NCBI RefSeq assembly: GCF_000234665.1
Contig: NC_018310.1
Span: 62,001 to 126,000, forward strand
Source: Leishmania mexicana MHOM/GT/2001/U1103
Taxonomy: Eukaryota; Euglenozoa; Kinetoplastea; Trypanosomatida; Trypanosomatidae
Length of the DNA: 64,000 bases
Reading direction: 5' to 3'
Positions 51,301-59,312 of this stretch are shown here, one piece after another. The notes beneath the pieces are model-generated. The model worked only from the letters and a program-made list of their open reading frames with translations. It searched no databases and was not told where the DNA came from. The translations under genes were made by a program, and so were the position numbers. Position 1 is the stretch's first letter. Each line of letters begins with the position of its first letter.

Positions 51301-51860
51301 TGCGGGTTGTGCGTGCGCAAGAAGCTCTCCAGGCGGTGGCGGTACCCCGCCTTGTCGCCTGGGTCTACAGTGAAAGAAAGCCCCACCTGGCCCATTTCCG
51401 TCCCCACGATCCGGGTGGTGAGCTTGTGCACTTCCACAATGTCCTTCGCGTTGAGCGGCAGTGGAGCTGAGGTGCCGACGACGCGCGTACCATCGAGATC
51501 TCCGTCTGGGCGACGGCCTGGACAATAAGGAGAGGAGGAGCCTCTGATCCTGCGGATTATTTCTCTCACCACCACCACCACCTCGAGCTCCGGCACCGCG
51601 CATCGCCACACCTTTGGTCCGCCCCCGTCTCCGTCGTAAGTGCACGGAGCGACATCGTCGAAACGCACTTCAAATAGGTTGGGAGTGGTTGACACCACGT
51701 CGTCCGTGGTGAATGTCGCCGTGGCCACTGGAGCAGAGTAAGCGGACACGCGAAGCACCATGTGCGCCTCCACGACGAACGACCGCAGGCCGTTCTCACA
51801 AGCGGACAGCGGCACATTCACGAGGTTGTGGATGGTAACGAGTATCGGCCATGACGGCAT
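48303..51860 (-). CDS. Multidomain C2-like / GxYGPE-repeat / B-box-like / TPR protein, 1185 aa
   Basis: Start at the ATG at 51860 (MPSWPILVTIHNLV). Residues 1-105 are strand-rich and C2-like. Residues 173-317 contain three related ~45-residue segments (RLESFLRTHNPQ, RLASFFDVYGPQ, RLTAYLAAYQLD), two ending in Gly-Pro-Glu. A disordered Pro/Ser region follows. Near residues 750-800 is a B-box-like motif (CPAHPDRAVEYYVMESHAF then ACSRC) leading into a coiled coil (VERTVNALKESMLAYANQL and on to ~900), the order seen in TRIM proteins. The last 110 residues are TPR-like (WALLRRGDVAAAHRAW, AAAQWYARSLQLDPQDR, DKPQEALRLYDRAAALGDA). No RING is present, so ubiquitin ligase activity is not implied. Function unknown, probably a scaffold. 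Confidence 0.82.
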   Translation of the reverse strand: MPSWPILVTIHNLVNVPLSACENGLRSFVVEAHMVLRVSAYSAPVATATFTTDDVVSTTPNLFEVRFDDVAPCTYDGDGGGPKVWRCAVPELEVVVVVREIIRRIRGSSSPYCPGRRPDGDLDGTRVVGTSAPLPLNAKDIVEVHKLTTRIVGTEMGQVGLSFTVDPGDKAGYRHRLESFLRTHNPQGLRLVPNVVEVVSELDTFTKLYRRYSIQNYEERLASFFDVYGPQYKSEIPSLLGQWEGREEELMRNLVLDNGPEVTTIDQHQRLTAYLAAYQLDQNSSGVQEIFAAHAGEKGASISGGLFSALVKRYGPEPDPRTYLFATPRYTPASPSPPRTKEVPMGAGSHGHSLSSLDRGSPSLARSSAGASAAAAAAAPQRCPPMPSSERPYVSVPMFPTPIPNREAPLETARSLDRSPSFAVDGGGVRGGEHKATVARDQHETKPVITPQDQVIVSGTTIGASRRDVAALRDALWRKMCSMMQARGQHPKPWREHLLFFLDQDEFAAAVRALHVFSEAPDGGEAQVLVEEWLHRLDHAFRTEALGSGDAYYRAAVQEAVRLTGLQPLHLQVMSVNSLFHKEQYAGFMAYVEGQAKRTKTERLVLVGGWKSLMDVARFGLRAAADPAGRYGDVLASSSATAHDASAATGDGPFIFLREPFRHSTEKHSCALLVCEVAVGEMYSCLTTVHAPRKSAADFLAKYDSCAYVDEVNGPAVAVYSRQQVLPRLLLQCVVDPQLQPCPAHPDRAVEYYVMESHAFACSRCVVMGAYKGKEVAPIEEAAVMARTGLAEVERTVNALKESMLAYANQLQNEERSLPTAPRRVEAEREIDRLQKETEECVRRIRRQVQLEDEAQLSRINAERTEVQATLEAVDGLGERLACAMQQRTPVAAVNALQHIQQERQVEQLMARARERVPSAPLELVLPLDGAPPALPPRSSSTSKMRSKGSPVVVGLNESRLPEASADDEHESRVPRSAAPHASRAPPTRHTKHVSPPPSSLYAQYLAIAGSDGKRAAPEGSSRIEQPLLDRSTGGFPSGPRPVPVPASDDSDGGGEMSSLSAKEALTRGWALLRRGDVAAAHRAWTAVCRAHGTNDVMGTKAHAYIAEAIEKNYAAAAQWYARSLQLDPQDRMTAYNYGVLLEALLDKPQEALRLYDRAAALGDAVAGARARELRSRLDASTSQQ

Positions 51861-52597
51861 GATGATAGCGCCAGTGCACGTTTCTCGCACTACTCGTCGT
51901 TTGACTCGCTTCTAGTTGAGGTGAACCAATGCGTGCCCACGAGTCCCCTCTCGGATCCCGGCACGCTCTTTATGTGTGTGCGTGTGTGTCTATCCTTGTG
52001 ACTGTCGCTATGTAGCGTGAGGATGGCGCGCCGTGGCGCGCGCGCACATGTGCTGAGCCAATTCTGTGCGAGGCAAGAAAGGAAAGAAAGGGCAGGAGGG
52101 AGAGAGCCGTAGTAAGCATACTTTAGTGTGCCTCTGTGTAGGTGTGCAGCACCGCCTCTGGCCCCCCATGTGCGCAGATGGACGCGCCCCCTTTGTTTGC
52201 CCCGTACCATGAAGGCATTGCACACAAGGTCTTGTGTAAGAAGTCGAGAAAGGAAAAGAGGTGTGACCTCGCATGGCGGCCATGGCGGCGGCACAAGTAC
52301 CTTCGATATGTGCCACCACCCCCACTCCCTTCCGCCGTTCGTGCCCGTCTCTGTGTTCTCCCACACTGCGGTCATGGAGGCTTTACGGACGGGTGCGCGT
52401 CGGCTTCGGCGACGGGGGTTTGAAACACGACATGCGAGTATACACTATAATTTCTTCGTTGTTTTTTTTTCTGTGAGAGCTGCGGTGGAGCACAACGCTT
52501 GTACACATCAGAATCATCATAAAGCATGCGGAGTCGACTCCATCCTGCGCTCACATACCACCGCCACGGAGGGGCTTTGCACATGCCATCGTTGGAG
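51861..52597. other. Intergenic spacer
   Basis: A T-run at 52461-52470 and simple TG sequence near 51971-51988. No gene is seen. Confidence 0.4.
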
Positions 52598-55315
52598 CTA
52601 CGGCTTCCCGCGCTGCTCCTCTTGATAGAGGTTGCGACCGGTTGCCTTGCCAAAGCTCCCTGGCTTCGCCCCAGAGCGAACGCTCTCTCGGGCGTCGCGT
52701 TCCTTTGCGCGAAAAAGTTCGTCCACTTTCTTCTGGTCAAGCTCCGAGTCCGTCGGCACCCAGAAGAACGGCTCCTTCTGAGCCTTCACCTTGCGGAAGT
52801 TCGGCTCCCAATTGAAGGAGTTCAGCTTCACATGGTAGTCGATACGCTCCCTCTCCCAGTTATCCCATTTCAGGAACACCTTTTGCTGGTCGTCGTGATC
52901 CATGGCACCGGTGGCGGTAAGGTTGTGCATGTGGGTCATGACATCCATGTCGTTAAGCGTCTTGCCAGGACCCTCGAGGTCCAACTGTGAACACAGAAAC
53001 GCAAGCTCCTCGCAGATGTTCTCTGTCTCGCCCCAGAAGTAGTGGCCGCCGCTTGCCCGCATGCGCAGCACCAGCGGGCGAGCGACCGGGTCCACGTCCT
53101 TGCGGGTGCGCTGCTGCCGCAGCTTTGCCACGTACTTGAGCGCGTTCCAAGGCGGAACACGGTCGTCATCGAGGCACACTGATATCATCATTCCAGGGTA
53201 CGTCACACGGTCGTTCACGTTGTAGTATGGGTCGTACTGCTTCAGCAGGTCCAGGTCTCTCTTGTTGTTGAGCGGGTCACCCCAGTCCTCGCGCTCGGCG
53301 AGTGAAAGCGGGAGGTCGGGATCTATCATGGTGTTAATGATGTCCAGGAACGGCGCCCGCATCAGTACATTGCCGAACAGCCCACACCCGCGCATGTTCA
53401 TCGCTGCCGCAATCGGTACACAGCCGGCGCTGGCCCCCGCAGCCACCATCAGCTCCGGCTTTGTGTAACCCATGTCCACCATGTGCTCGCAGCACGCGAT
53501 GAAGTCCTGGATAGATTTGATTTTGTTCTCTCCCTTCCCCAGCTGTGCCCAGTTGGGCAACTCGCCGCCGCCGCGGACGTGCGCGAAGGCAACGGTCCAA
53601 CGTCGCCGCAGCATCCACATGTACGGGGCCAGTTGGAAGTGCATCGACGGAACTTCGCCGTAGGAGCCGTACACGTAGATGAGGCAGGGCTTGGGCGTGT
53701 TGGGCTGCGCCTCAAAGTCCGTCGCTTCCTGAATGAATGCGTCACGGCGCTGGCATATCGTGATTGGGATCTCCGTCCCGTCTTCCGAGACGCAGACATC
53801 GCGGTAGATGCTGTAGGGCCACATGTAATCCCACGGCGTGAAGTGCTCTGACTGGCGTTGTGTGAACAGCGCCTCAGACGCGCACAGCCTCGCCTGGCTA
53901 GATGTGATGTCCGAGTCGAAGTTGAAGACGCAGTCGCGCGGCGGCTGAATCAGGCTGCTGTAGATGAAGCTCATTGCCTTCTGTCTAAAGTTCTTGTTCA
54001 GGCCTGGAGTCACTGTGCTCAGCGGGGGAAAGTGCAGCACCACGTCCTCGCTCCGTGGCGTCTGCGCAGCGGTGTCGAGGCCGCCGTCGCACTTGATGAC
54101 GCGGATGTGCTGAATGCGCTCGAAGGCGACGTGCGACTCGTGAAGGATTATGCGACCGTGGAAGAGGTCAACGTCATCGATTTGCACGTTGTCGCGGTGC
54201 GGCACAAGCTCTTTCCACTCCGCCTCCTTCCCATACGCCAGCGCCACCTCGTCGCGAATGTACACCACACGGTAGTTCGGTCCCTTGTCGGATGTCACCA
54301 TGACAAAGTTGCCGTTGTAGTGATCCAGCCAGTTCCACCCTGACTTCCCTGCAATCTCGACCGGCTTGCCCTCCTTGAAGAAGGACTTGAGAGGGGTCGG
54401 AATAAGAGGAAAGGACGCGGGCACGACTAGCGCGTTGCCGTTCACCTTCGAGTCCGAGGTTATCGTGACGTACTTGTTATCCTTCGTCTTTCGCACATCG
54501 ACGAAAAACTGCTCGTCGTCGTCACGGTAAATCTCCACCGGTGGCTCTAATATCCCGGGTCGTATTTCCTGCATCATGACGCGGTGAGGCCGGTTCAACT
54601 CGTTCGACTCGGTGTAGAAAAACTGGTTGCCGGAGCCAAACTCGATGCTCACGATGTTCGTCCCGCGAATCACGTGAAACAGACTGGCGTTGTCAACACT
54701 GCGAATGTGGCACAAGTACCTGTCGCCACCCTCCACCGAAAGGGTGTATGCGAGGTAGCGGGCGTCTTCTGAGACGCGGCAGACACCAATGGAACAGTCC
54801 TTGTAGCCGAAGTGCTGCTGGAGGGAGAGAGGGTTGATGAGTTCCTCTGCCAGGAGATCCACTTCCCCAAATCGCTTCCGGTAAAACCCTATCGCATTCG
54901 AGTCGTTCCCGGGTACGACACGGGTAAAGTACACGTAGTCACCGATGCGTTCCTCGCCCTTGTCGTACCCGCCCTCACGGTTGCTCACCACCACCTTGGC
55001 ATCAAGCTCCGCCCACAAACGACCCTTCGAATGTCGAAAGTCAAACTTGCTGCTAATCAGGGAGAAGTGCTGCATCTCCTTTTTTGTATAGTCTTGAGTG
55101 TTCCGGTCGAACAAGTCTTCCATGTAGCGGAACGGGTCCGGTTTCTGGGTCTCGCCATGTATCTCAAGACCCTCAGGCTTCTCGGTGGGGAGCGGTCCGT
55201 CCAGCATAGGAAGCGGATACGAACTGCGGAGTTGCGGGCACCATTTGTTCACCAACCTACGCGATAAAGAGTAACCTAGATTCGACGTCGGCACCCACGG
55301 AAAAAGTCCAGCCAT
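52598..55315 (-). CDS. OPB2: Oligopeptidase B-like serine peptidase (S9A), 905 aa
   Basis: The frame extends only three codons upstream to a GTG, so the ATG at 55315 (MAGLFPWVPTSN) is used. An N-terminal beta-propeller (residues ~80-500) precedes an alpha/beta hydrolase domain. The triad is visible: Ser629 in GASAGC, Asp717 in LDDDRVP and His758 in SGGHYFWGE, with spacings close to oligopeptidase B. The HVRGGGELPNWAQLG motif of S9A is also present. OPB is about 730 aa; this one has a C-terminal extension of roughly 150 basic and acidic residues and some N-terminal extra. It matches the second, longer OPB-like gene of Leishmania. The usual substrate preference is cleavage after basic residues in short peptides. 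Confidence 0.92.
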   Translation of the reverse strand: MAGLFPWVPTSNLGYSLSRRLVNKWCPQLRSSYPLPMLDGPLPTEKPEGLEIHGETQKPDPFRYMEDLFDRNTQDYTKKEMQHFSLISSKFDFRHSKGRLWAELDAKVVVSNREGGYDKGEERIGDYVYFTRVVPGNDSNAIGFYRKRFGEVDLLAEELINPLSLQQHFGYKDCSIGVCRVSEDARYLAYTLSVEGGDRYLCHIRSVDNASLFHVIRGTNIVSIEFGSGNQFFYTESNELNRPHRVMMQEIRPGILEPPVEIYRDDDEQFFVDVRKTKDNKYVTITSDSKVNGNALVVPASFPLIPTPLKSFFKEGKPVEIAGKSGWNWLDHYNGNFVMVTSDKGPNYRVVYIRDEVALAYGKEAEWKELVPHRDNVQIDDVDLFHGRIILHESHVAFERIQHIRVIKCDGGLDTAAQTPRSEDVVLHFPPLSTVTPGLNKNFRQKAMSFIYSSLIQPPRDCVFNFDSDITSSQARLCASEALFTQRQSEHFTPWDYMWPYSIYRDVCVSEDGTEIPITICQRRDAFIQEATDFEAQPNTPKPCLIYVYGSYGEVPSMHFQLAPYMWMLRRRWTVAFAHVRGGGELPNWAQLGKGENKIKSIQDFIACCEHMVDMGYTKPELMVAAGASAGCVPIAAAMNMRGCGLFGNVLMRAPFLDIINTMIDPDLPLSLAEREDWGDPLNNKRDLDLLKQYDPYYNVNDRVTYPGMMISVCLDDDRVPPWNALKYVAKLRQQRTRKDVDPVARPLVLRMRASGGHYFWGETENICEELAFLCSQLDLEGPGKTLNDMDVMTHMHNLTATGAMDHDDQQKVFLKWDNWERERIDYHVKLNSFNWEPNFRKVKAQKEPFFWVPTDSELDQKKVDELFRAKERDARESVRSGAKPGSFGKATGRNLYQEEQRGKP

Positions 55316-56081
55316 TATTCCCACCTGCCCTGCGTCTTGCAGTCCGGGCTAGCCTCAGGAGAGTTGCTTTATGTTTTTGATGGGCGAAAAGGGGGGAGGG
55401 GGGCCAAGGCCTACAGACCGTTGTGAACAACGTTCGATTATGAAATCAGCAAAGACGCTAAGGGAACGCTACACGAAGCAAAAAAAAAGCAGAGAAGCCG
55501 AAGGGAGGAAAAATATCGAGCGAGCGTGAGTGAGTCAAAGAGGTCGACTCAGCCGTCCTACTGGCTGGGTATGATGGCTCTGTCACGCGAACACCCGATG
55601 GCACGACGCTACAGTCGACGACCACGAGCGCTTGCCAGTGAGCAGTGTGGACAGTAGCACAAAGAGATCGCATGATACGTACTTTCGTCTGCGGGTCGAT
55701 GTCACAGCCCTAAGGTCAAAGAGCTGCAGCGCGCAGCGGCCCTGCTTCAAAACAGAAAAGCATCCTGCACTGTTCTTTTTTTTCTTTGCTCCCCATCTCC
55801 TCTGGCGCGGCGCGCAGTATATGGTCACCACCTTCAGGCTCTCCACCCTCCGTGTAGTGGGCTCTCCAAAGCACACCACAAAGAAGTCAGATTTCAGAAA
55901 ATCTACAGACCCGATCGCACGCCAGTGATTATTCTTCATTCTGTTCGTTGGTAGTGAGCCGGAGCTTTCCAATAAAACGGGAGCTTGTGGTGCGCACACG
56001 CACGCACATACAGGCAAAAATAGATAGGAGTCGGAAAGGTGCGCTGTATCAACGTTTTTTTGTTGTTGCTTTTTCCGTTTG
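55316..56081. other. Intergenic spacer, more AT-rich than those to the left
   Basis: T-runs (55776-55785 and 56055-56060) and A-runs (55480-55488). The sequence is less CA-repetitive than the spacers at lower coordinates. No gene is seen. Confidence 0.4.
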
Positions 56082-57305
56082 TTACTTATCCTTCCGGGCC
56101 TGGATGTTGATCTTCTGCTGCGATCCCGAAGAAATGCCAGCTATAGAGGAGCGATCCTCCTTGTTGAACTTAGGCAACCAATTCACCTTGAACCATTCGA
56201 TCGTATCGTTCCACCCATCCCCAAAAGGAATGATGGGCTGAAACCCGAGATCGTGCTTGGCCGCGTCGACCCGAAACCAGCGATTCATCGTGAGAACAAA
56301 GACGTTGAAAACGTTGAGCTTGAACGTTGTCCCCATCACCCACCCCGCCAGTTCTGCGAAAAGCCCTGCAATGTAGAGGAACCAGAACGGGTAGTGAACT
56401 TTCTTCATGATGGACAGAAACCCCATCCCCACGATAGCCTTGTCGAGCTCCTTCCAGAAAATGCAGTACGCCGCCGGCTCAGGATGCGTGTCAGCATCGG
56501 TCACAATGTAAAACCGTCCAAGGTACGGCGAGTTCTTGTACAACTGCTTCTCCGCAATGATGAGGCCATGACAGTAGTTGTCAACGTGGGTGAAGCAGAC
56601 GCGGTTGTCGCCTTTGCCGAAGACGCGCAGTTTGCCTGTACCCGCAGCTTCCAGCATGTTGGGCAAAAACAGGTTGTCGCGTGGGCCATACACCTGATGC
56701 GGAGCGACCGCAATAGACCAGAAGTCGTCGTCGATGGACTCCCACATCGCCATTTCGCCCTCCGCCTTTGTCTGTGCATACATTTGCATGTAACGCTCAA
56801 GCGGCAGCTTCGGCATTTCATCCTCCGTGAGACCGTCGACGTTCGGGCGGTGGAAGAGACTACCGTTGAACCGAGTTGAAGGCGACGAGCTGAAAATCAT
56901 CTTCTTCACACCGTGCTCCTTGCACGCGCGGATCACGTTCACCGTGCCCCCATAATTAACACGCCTGTACAAGTCGTGCGGGTGAAAAGGGCCCACAGCA
57001 GCTGCAAGGTGCCAAACGCAGTCACTCCCCTTTATGGCTGCCGAAATATCAGAGTAGGATGTGATATCCCCAACAACGTATTCGATAGCCGGGTGTTCCC
57101 AGACACCAATAGCCTTTTCTTTTGGAACTATATCAAAGCACACTACCTTCTCGGCTCCTCGTTCCACCAGCATCTCCACCAAACGAGTTCCCACAAATCC
57201 TGTTCCTCCAGTTACCACACATTTTTTTGGAACCAGGGGGTAGCTCTGGGTGGCCGCCCTCTTCTGCTCAGGTGAAAGCAGCGGATTCAATTCTTTCGGC
57301 GGCAT
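56082..57305 (-). CDS. NAD(P)-dependent sterol/steroid dehydrogenase-like (3-beta-HSD family, NSDHL-like), 407 aa
   Basis: ATG at 57305 (MPPKELNPLLSPE). The extended SDR fold is clear: nucleotide-binding VTGGTGFVGTRLVEML near residues 32-47, an acidic residue after beta2 (VVCFDIVPKE), VWHLAAAVGP, the catalytic pair in YAQTK, and SIAVAPHQVYGPRD. After the Rossmann domain come two hydrophobic stretches (YPFWFLYIAGLFAELAGWV) that may attach it to the ER membrane. The family includes C4-decarboxylating sterol dehydrogenase (NSDHL/ERG26) and 3-beta-HSD. NSDHL function would fit ergosterol synthesis but is not proven, and more than one paralogue may exist. The C-terminus (QARKDK) has no peroxisomal SKL signal. 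Confidence 0.88.
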   Translation of the reverse strand: MPPKELNPLLSPEQKRAATQSYPLVPKKCVVTGGTGFVGTRLVEMLVERGAEKVVCFDIVPKEKAIGVWEHPAIEYVVGDITSYSDISAAIKGSDCVWHLAAAVGPFHPHDLYRRVNYGGTVNVIRACKEHGVKKMIFSSSPSTRFNGSLFHRPNVDGLTEDEMPKLPLERYMQMYAQTKAEGEMAMWESIDDDFWSIAVAPHQVYGPRDNLFLPNMLEAAGTGKLRVFGKGDNRVCFTHVDNYCHGLIIAEKQLYKNSPYLGRFYIVTDADTHPEPAAYCIFWKELDKAIVGMGFLSIMKKVHYPFWFLYIAGLFAELAGWVMGTTFKLNVFNVFVLTMNRWFRVDAAKHDLGFQPIIPFGDGWNDTIEWFKVNWLPKFNKEDRSSIAGISSGSQQKINIQARKDK

Positions 57306-57905
57306 TGAAGATTCTCAGAAGGGCTTACCTTGGTTGCCCGCCTTTATCAGGCCTTTTGATACGCCACAACACTATTGTTCTGGTGCAAGTGATAGATAGA
57401 CTATTTAAAAAGAGCAGCACCGCCGATAAAAATCGAGCAGCCGATGGGGAAAAAAAAAGCTATGACAGTTCTTTCACCAAAACACGTCCTTTCCAATTTT
57501 GGAAGCTTACCGATTTAGGTGTGCATGAGAAGAGTCAAAGATATGAAATTAAGTGCATATGAGTGCAATGCAAAGCAAGTAAGAAACACAGTGGTAGAAG
57601 TAGCCTCAAAAAATGAGAAAGCTCTCATGTCGCTGTTGTTTGCGTTACAAGGCAGGAAAAAAAACACTAGCAGCCCCTGTGGGGTACAGAGTGCTTTTTT
57701 TGCAAGATTCGCGTCGTACCACTTCACTCCGCTGCGTTCAGCAGCAAAATAGTGAAAACAATCGGTACCATTTGTTGTGTGTGTGTGTGTTCATTTGCTT
57801 GTTTGTTTGTTTTTTTATTATTTTTTTTGTTGTTATTTTCGTGTCACACGGAAAACAACATAAAACCATGAACAATATTTGCACAGTCAACAAGAGTAGA
57901 CAACG
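57306..57905. other. Intergenic spacer, AT-rich
   Basis: An A-run at 57450-57458 (T-run in the transcript) may be the pyrimidine tract for the dehydrogenase gene. A TG/T-rich stretch lies at 57775-57840. No gene is seen. Confidence 0.4.
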
Positions 57906-59261
57906 TCATGCCGTATCTTCCCTCCACTTGCAGCATAGCCTTTCTAGTGTCACCAACGCATCAGTGTCAGTTTTTTCAAGCATGTTGGTCACGACAGACT
58001 TGACAGGAATAAAGCAAGGCCCATCCGAGCTTGATGTAGCTCGCGTCCTTTTCCTATTGAACAGCATATCACGGCGCCTGGAAGCGGAAATTCCGCTTGC
58101 TATATTTTTGGCGGTTGGCACAAAAAGGCAATCTCGGCACAAATATGCCAGTTGGTCAAAATCACGACAAGAGGAGCTGGTGCCCATAAAGCCGATCTCA
58201 TTTGGGATATTCTCCGTTAGCTGTTCCTTTACGCAGTCTGCGCGGCGAAGTGTCAACGACCTTTTGCCTTCCGTTGCTGGTCTCGCACTGTACTCCGTTG
58301 CAAAGTCTGCACCGATCTCACACTGCTCTTCCGTGATACCACTACCCATTAGAAAGAGCATGATACGTGGGTCGATGAGCGGTACTGTGTCCACAGAGAC
58401 TGAAGCAGATCGCGGATTCACAGACAGGCACAATGAGCAAATGTCCAGAAGAGGAGACAGGAGCTCACTGTAGCTTACCTTACGTCCATCGACTTCAACT
58501 AGGCGTGTCGACCAGCGGGAACTGCAGAGGAATAAAGAGAGGTTTCTAGCTTCCGGAAGGCTCAGGTACTCGGCAGCAACAAGAAGGCACCAAAGTGTGA
58601 GGAGAAAAATTCTCCCAGACGACCAATCACATGTGGGACTGTCCCAAAGAATGTGCACTTCTCCTCTTGTTTGTTTTGGGAGCTCTCCGGGGTGGGAGAT
58701 AAGCGTGCACCTTGGGAGTACATTGTTGATAAACGTGCGCACCGCAGAGGCGACTGCAGCGGACTCCTTCACATCTGTGTAATTTCCAACTGTCGCTATT
58801 CTCAAGATGCGTTGGGCGGCCTTCGCGTATTCGAGGTTTTGCTCGGCGTTGGAATTATTGAGAACGAACATTTGAAGTGGTACGTGTGTGCTCAGTGGCA
58901 CTGCAGTCTGGCTGTTGCTCCCATAACAACTGGGCTGCTGGAACACGCATCGGCGGTCCTTTGACTTGGGGTACATTGAGCTCAGTAGCTGGACGGCAAT
59001 AGCTTTCTCTGGTGCTGCAGAGAGCGCGCATGCGCTTGTGTATTGATTCAAGAGCTCCCATATTGGCATGCAAGACACTGTTGCGAGGGCCGATCCATCT
59101 GCGCTGTTCATTGGAACCTCGCACCACACATGCTGCAGAAATCGTTGATATGTCGCACTAAGCCTATCGTGGACCTCGTTGCTGGAGAGACTATTAGAGG
59201 ACGCTAACGCATCCTCGATGTCATCGACACAAGTTTTCACTTGGTTCTGAAGCTGAGACAT
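57906..59261 (-). CDS. Hypothetical protein, 451 aa, first gene of the minus-strand unit
   Basis: ATG at 59261 (MSQLQNQVKTCVDD), 33 bases from a strong splice acceptor. The protein is mostly helical with no low-complexity inserts: an N-terminal coiled-coil-like segment (QVKTCVDDIEDALASS), hydrophobic helices in the middle (IFLLTLWCLLVAAEYLSL, LLSPLLDICSLCLSV), and a Cys-containing tail (LERLCCKWREDTA). I recognise no domain. Codon use is clearly less GC3-biased than in genes to the left (codons such as TTA, TCT, AAT and ATA are common), in line with its AT-richer surroundings. It is the first gene transcribed from the strand-switch region. Function unknown. Confidence 0.82.
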   Translation of the reverse strand: MSQLQNQVKTCVDDIEDALASSNSLSSNEVHDRLSATYQRFLQHVWCEVPMNSADGSALATVSCMPIWELLNQYTSACALSAAPEKAIAVQLLSSMYPKSKDRRCVFQQPSCYGSNSQTAVPLSTHVPLQMFVLNNSNAEQNLEYAKAAQRILRIATVGNYTDVKESAAVASAVRTFINNVLPRCTLISHPGELPKQTRGEVHILWDSPTCDWSSGRIFLLTLWCLLVAAEYLSLPEARNLSLFLCSSRWSTRLVEVDGRKVSYSELLSPLLDICSLCLSVNPRSASVSVDTVPLIDPRIMLFLMGSGITEEQCEIGADFATEYSARPATEGKRSLTLRRADCVKEQLTENIPNEIGFMGTSSSCRDFDQLAYLCRDCLFVPTAKNIASGISASRRRDMLFNRKRTRATSSSDGPCFIPVKSVVTNMLEKTDTDALVTLERLCCKWREDTA

Positions 59262-59312
59262 CTTTGCCTTTTTTTAACAGAATGCAGTAGTTACTGAAAG
59301 AAAAAAAGTGGG
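59262..59312 (-). promoter_or_regulatory. Trans-splice acceptor of the first minus-strand gene
   Basis: On the minus strand CTTTTTTTCTTTCAG is a textbook pyrimidine tract plus AG (AG opposite + 59294-59295), giving a 5' leader of about 32 bases before the ATG. Confidence 0.75.
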
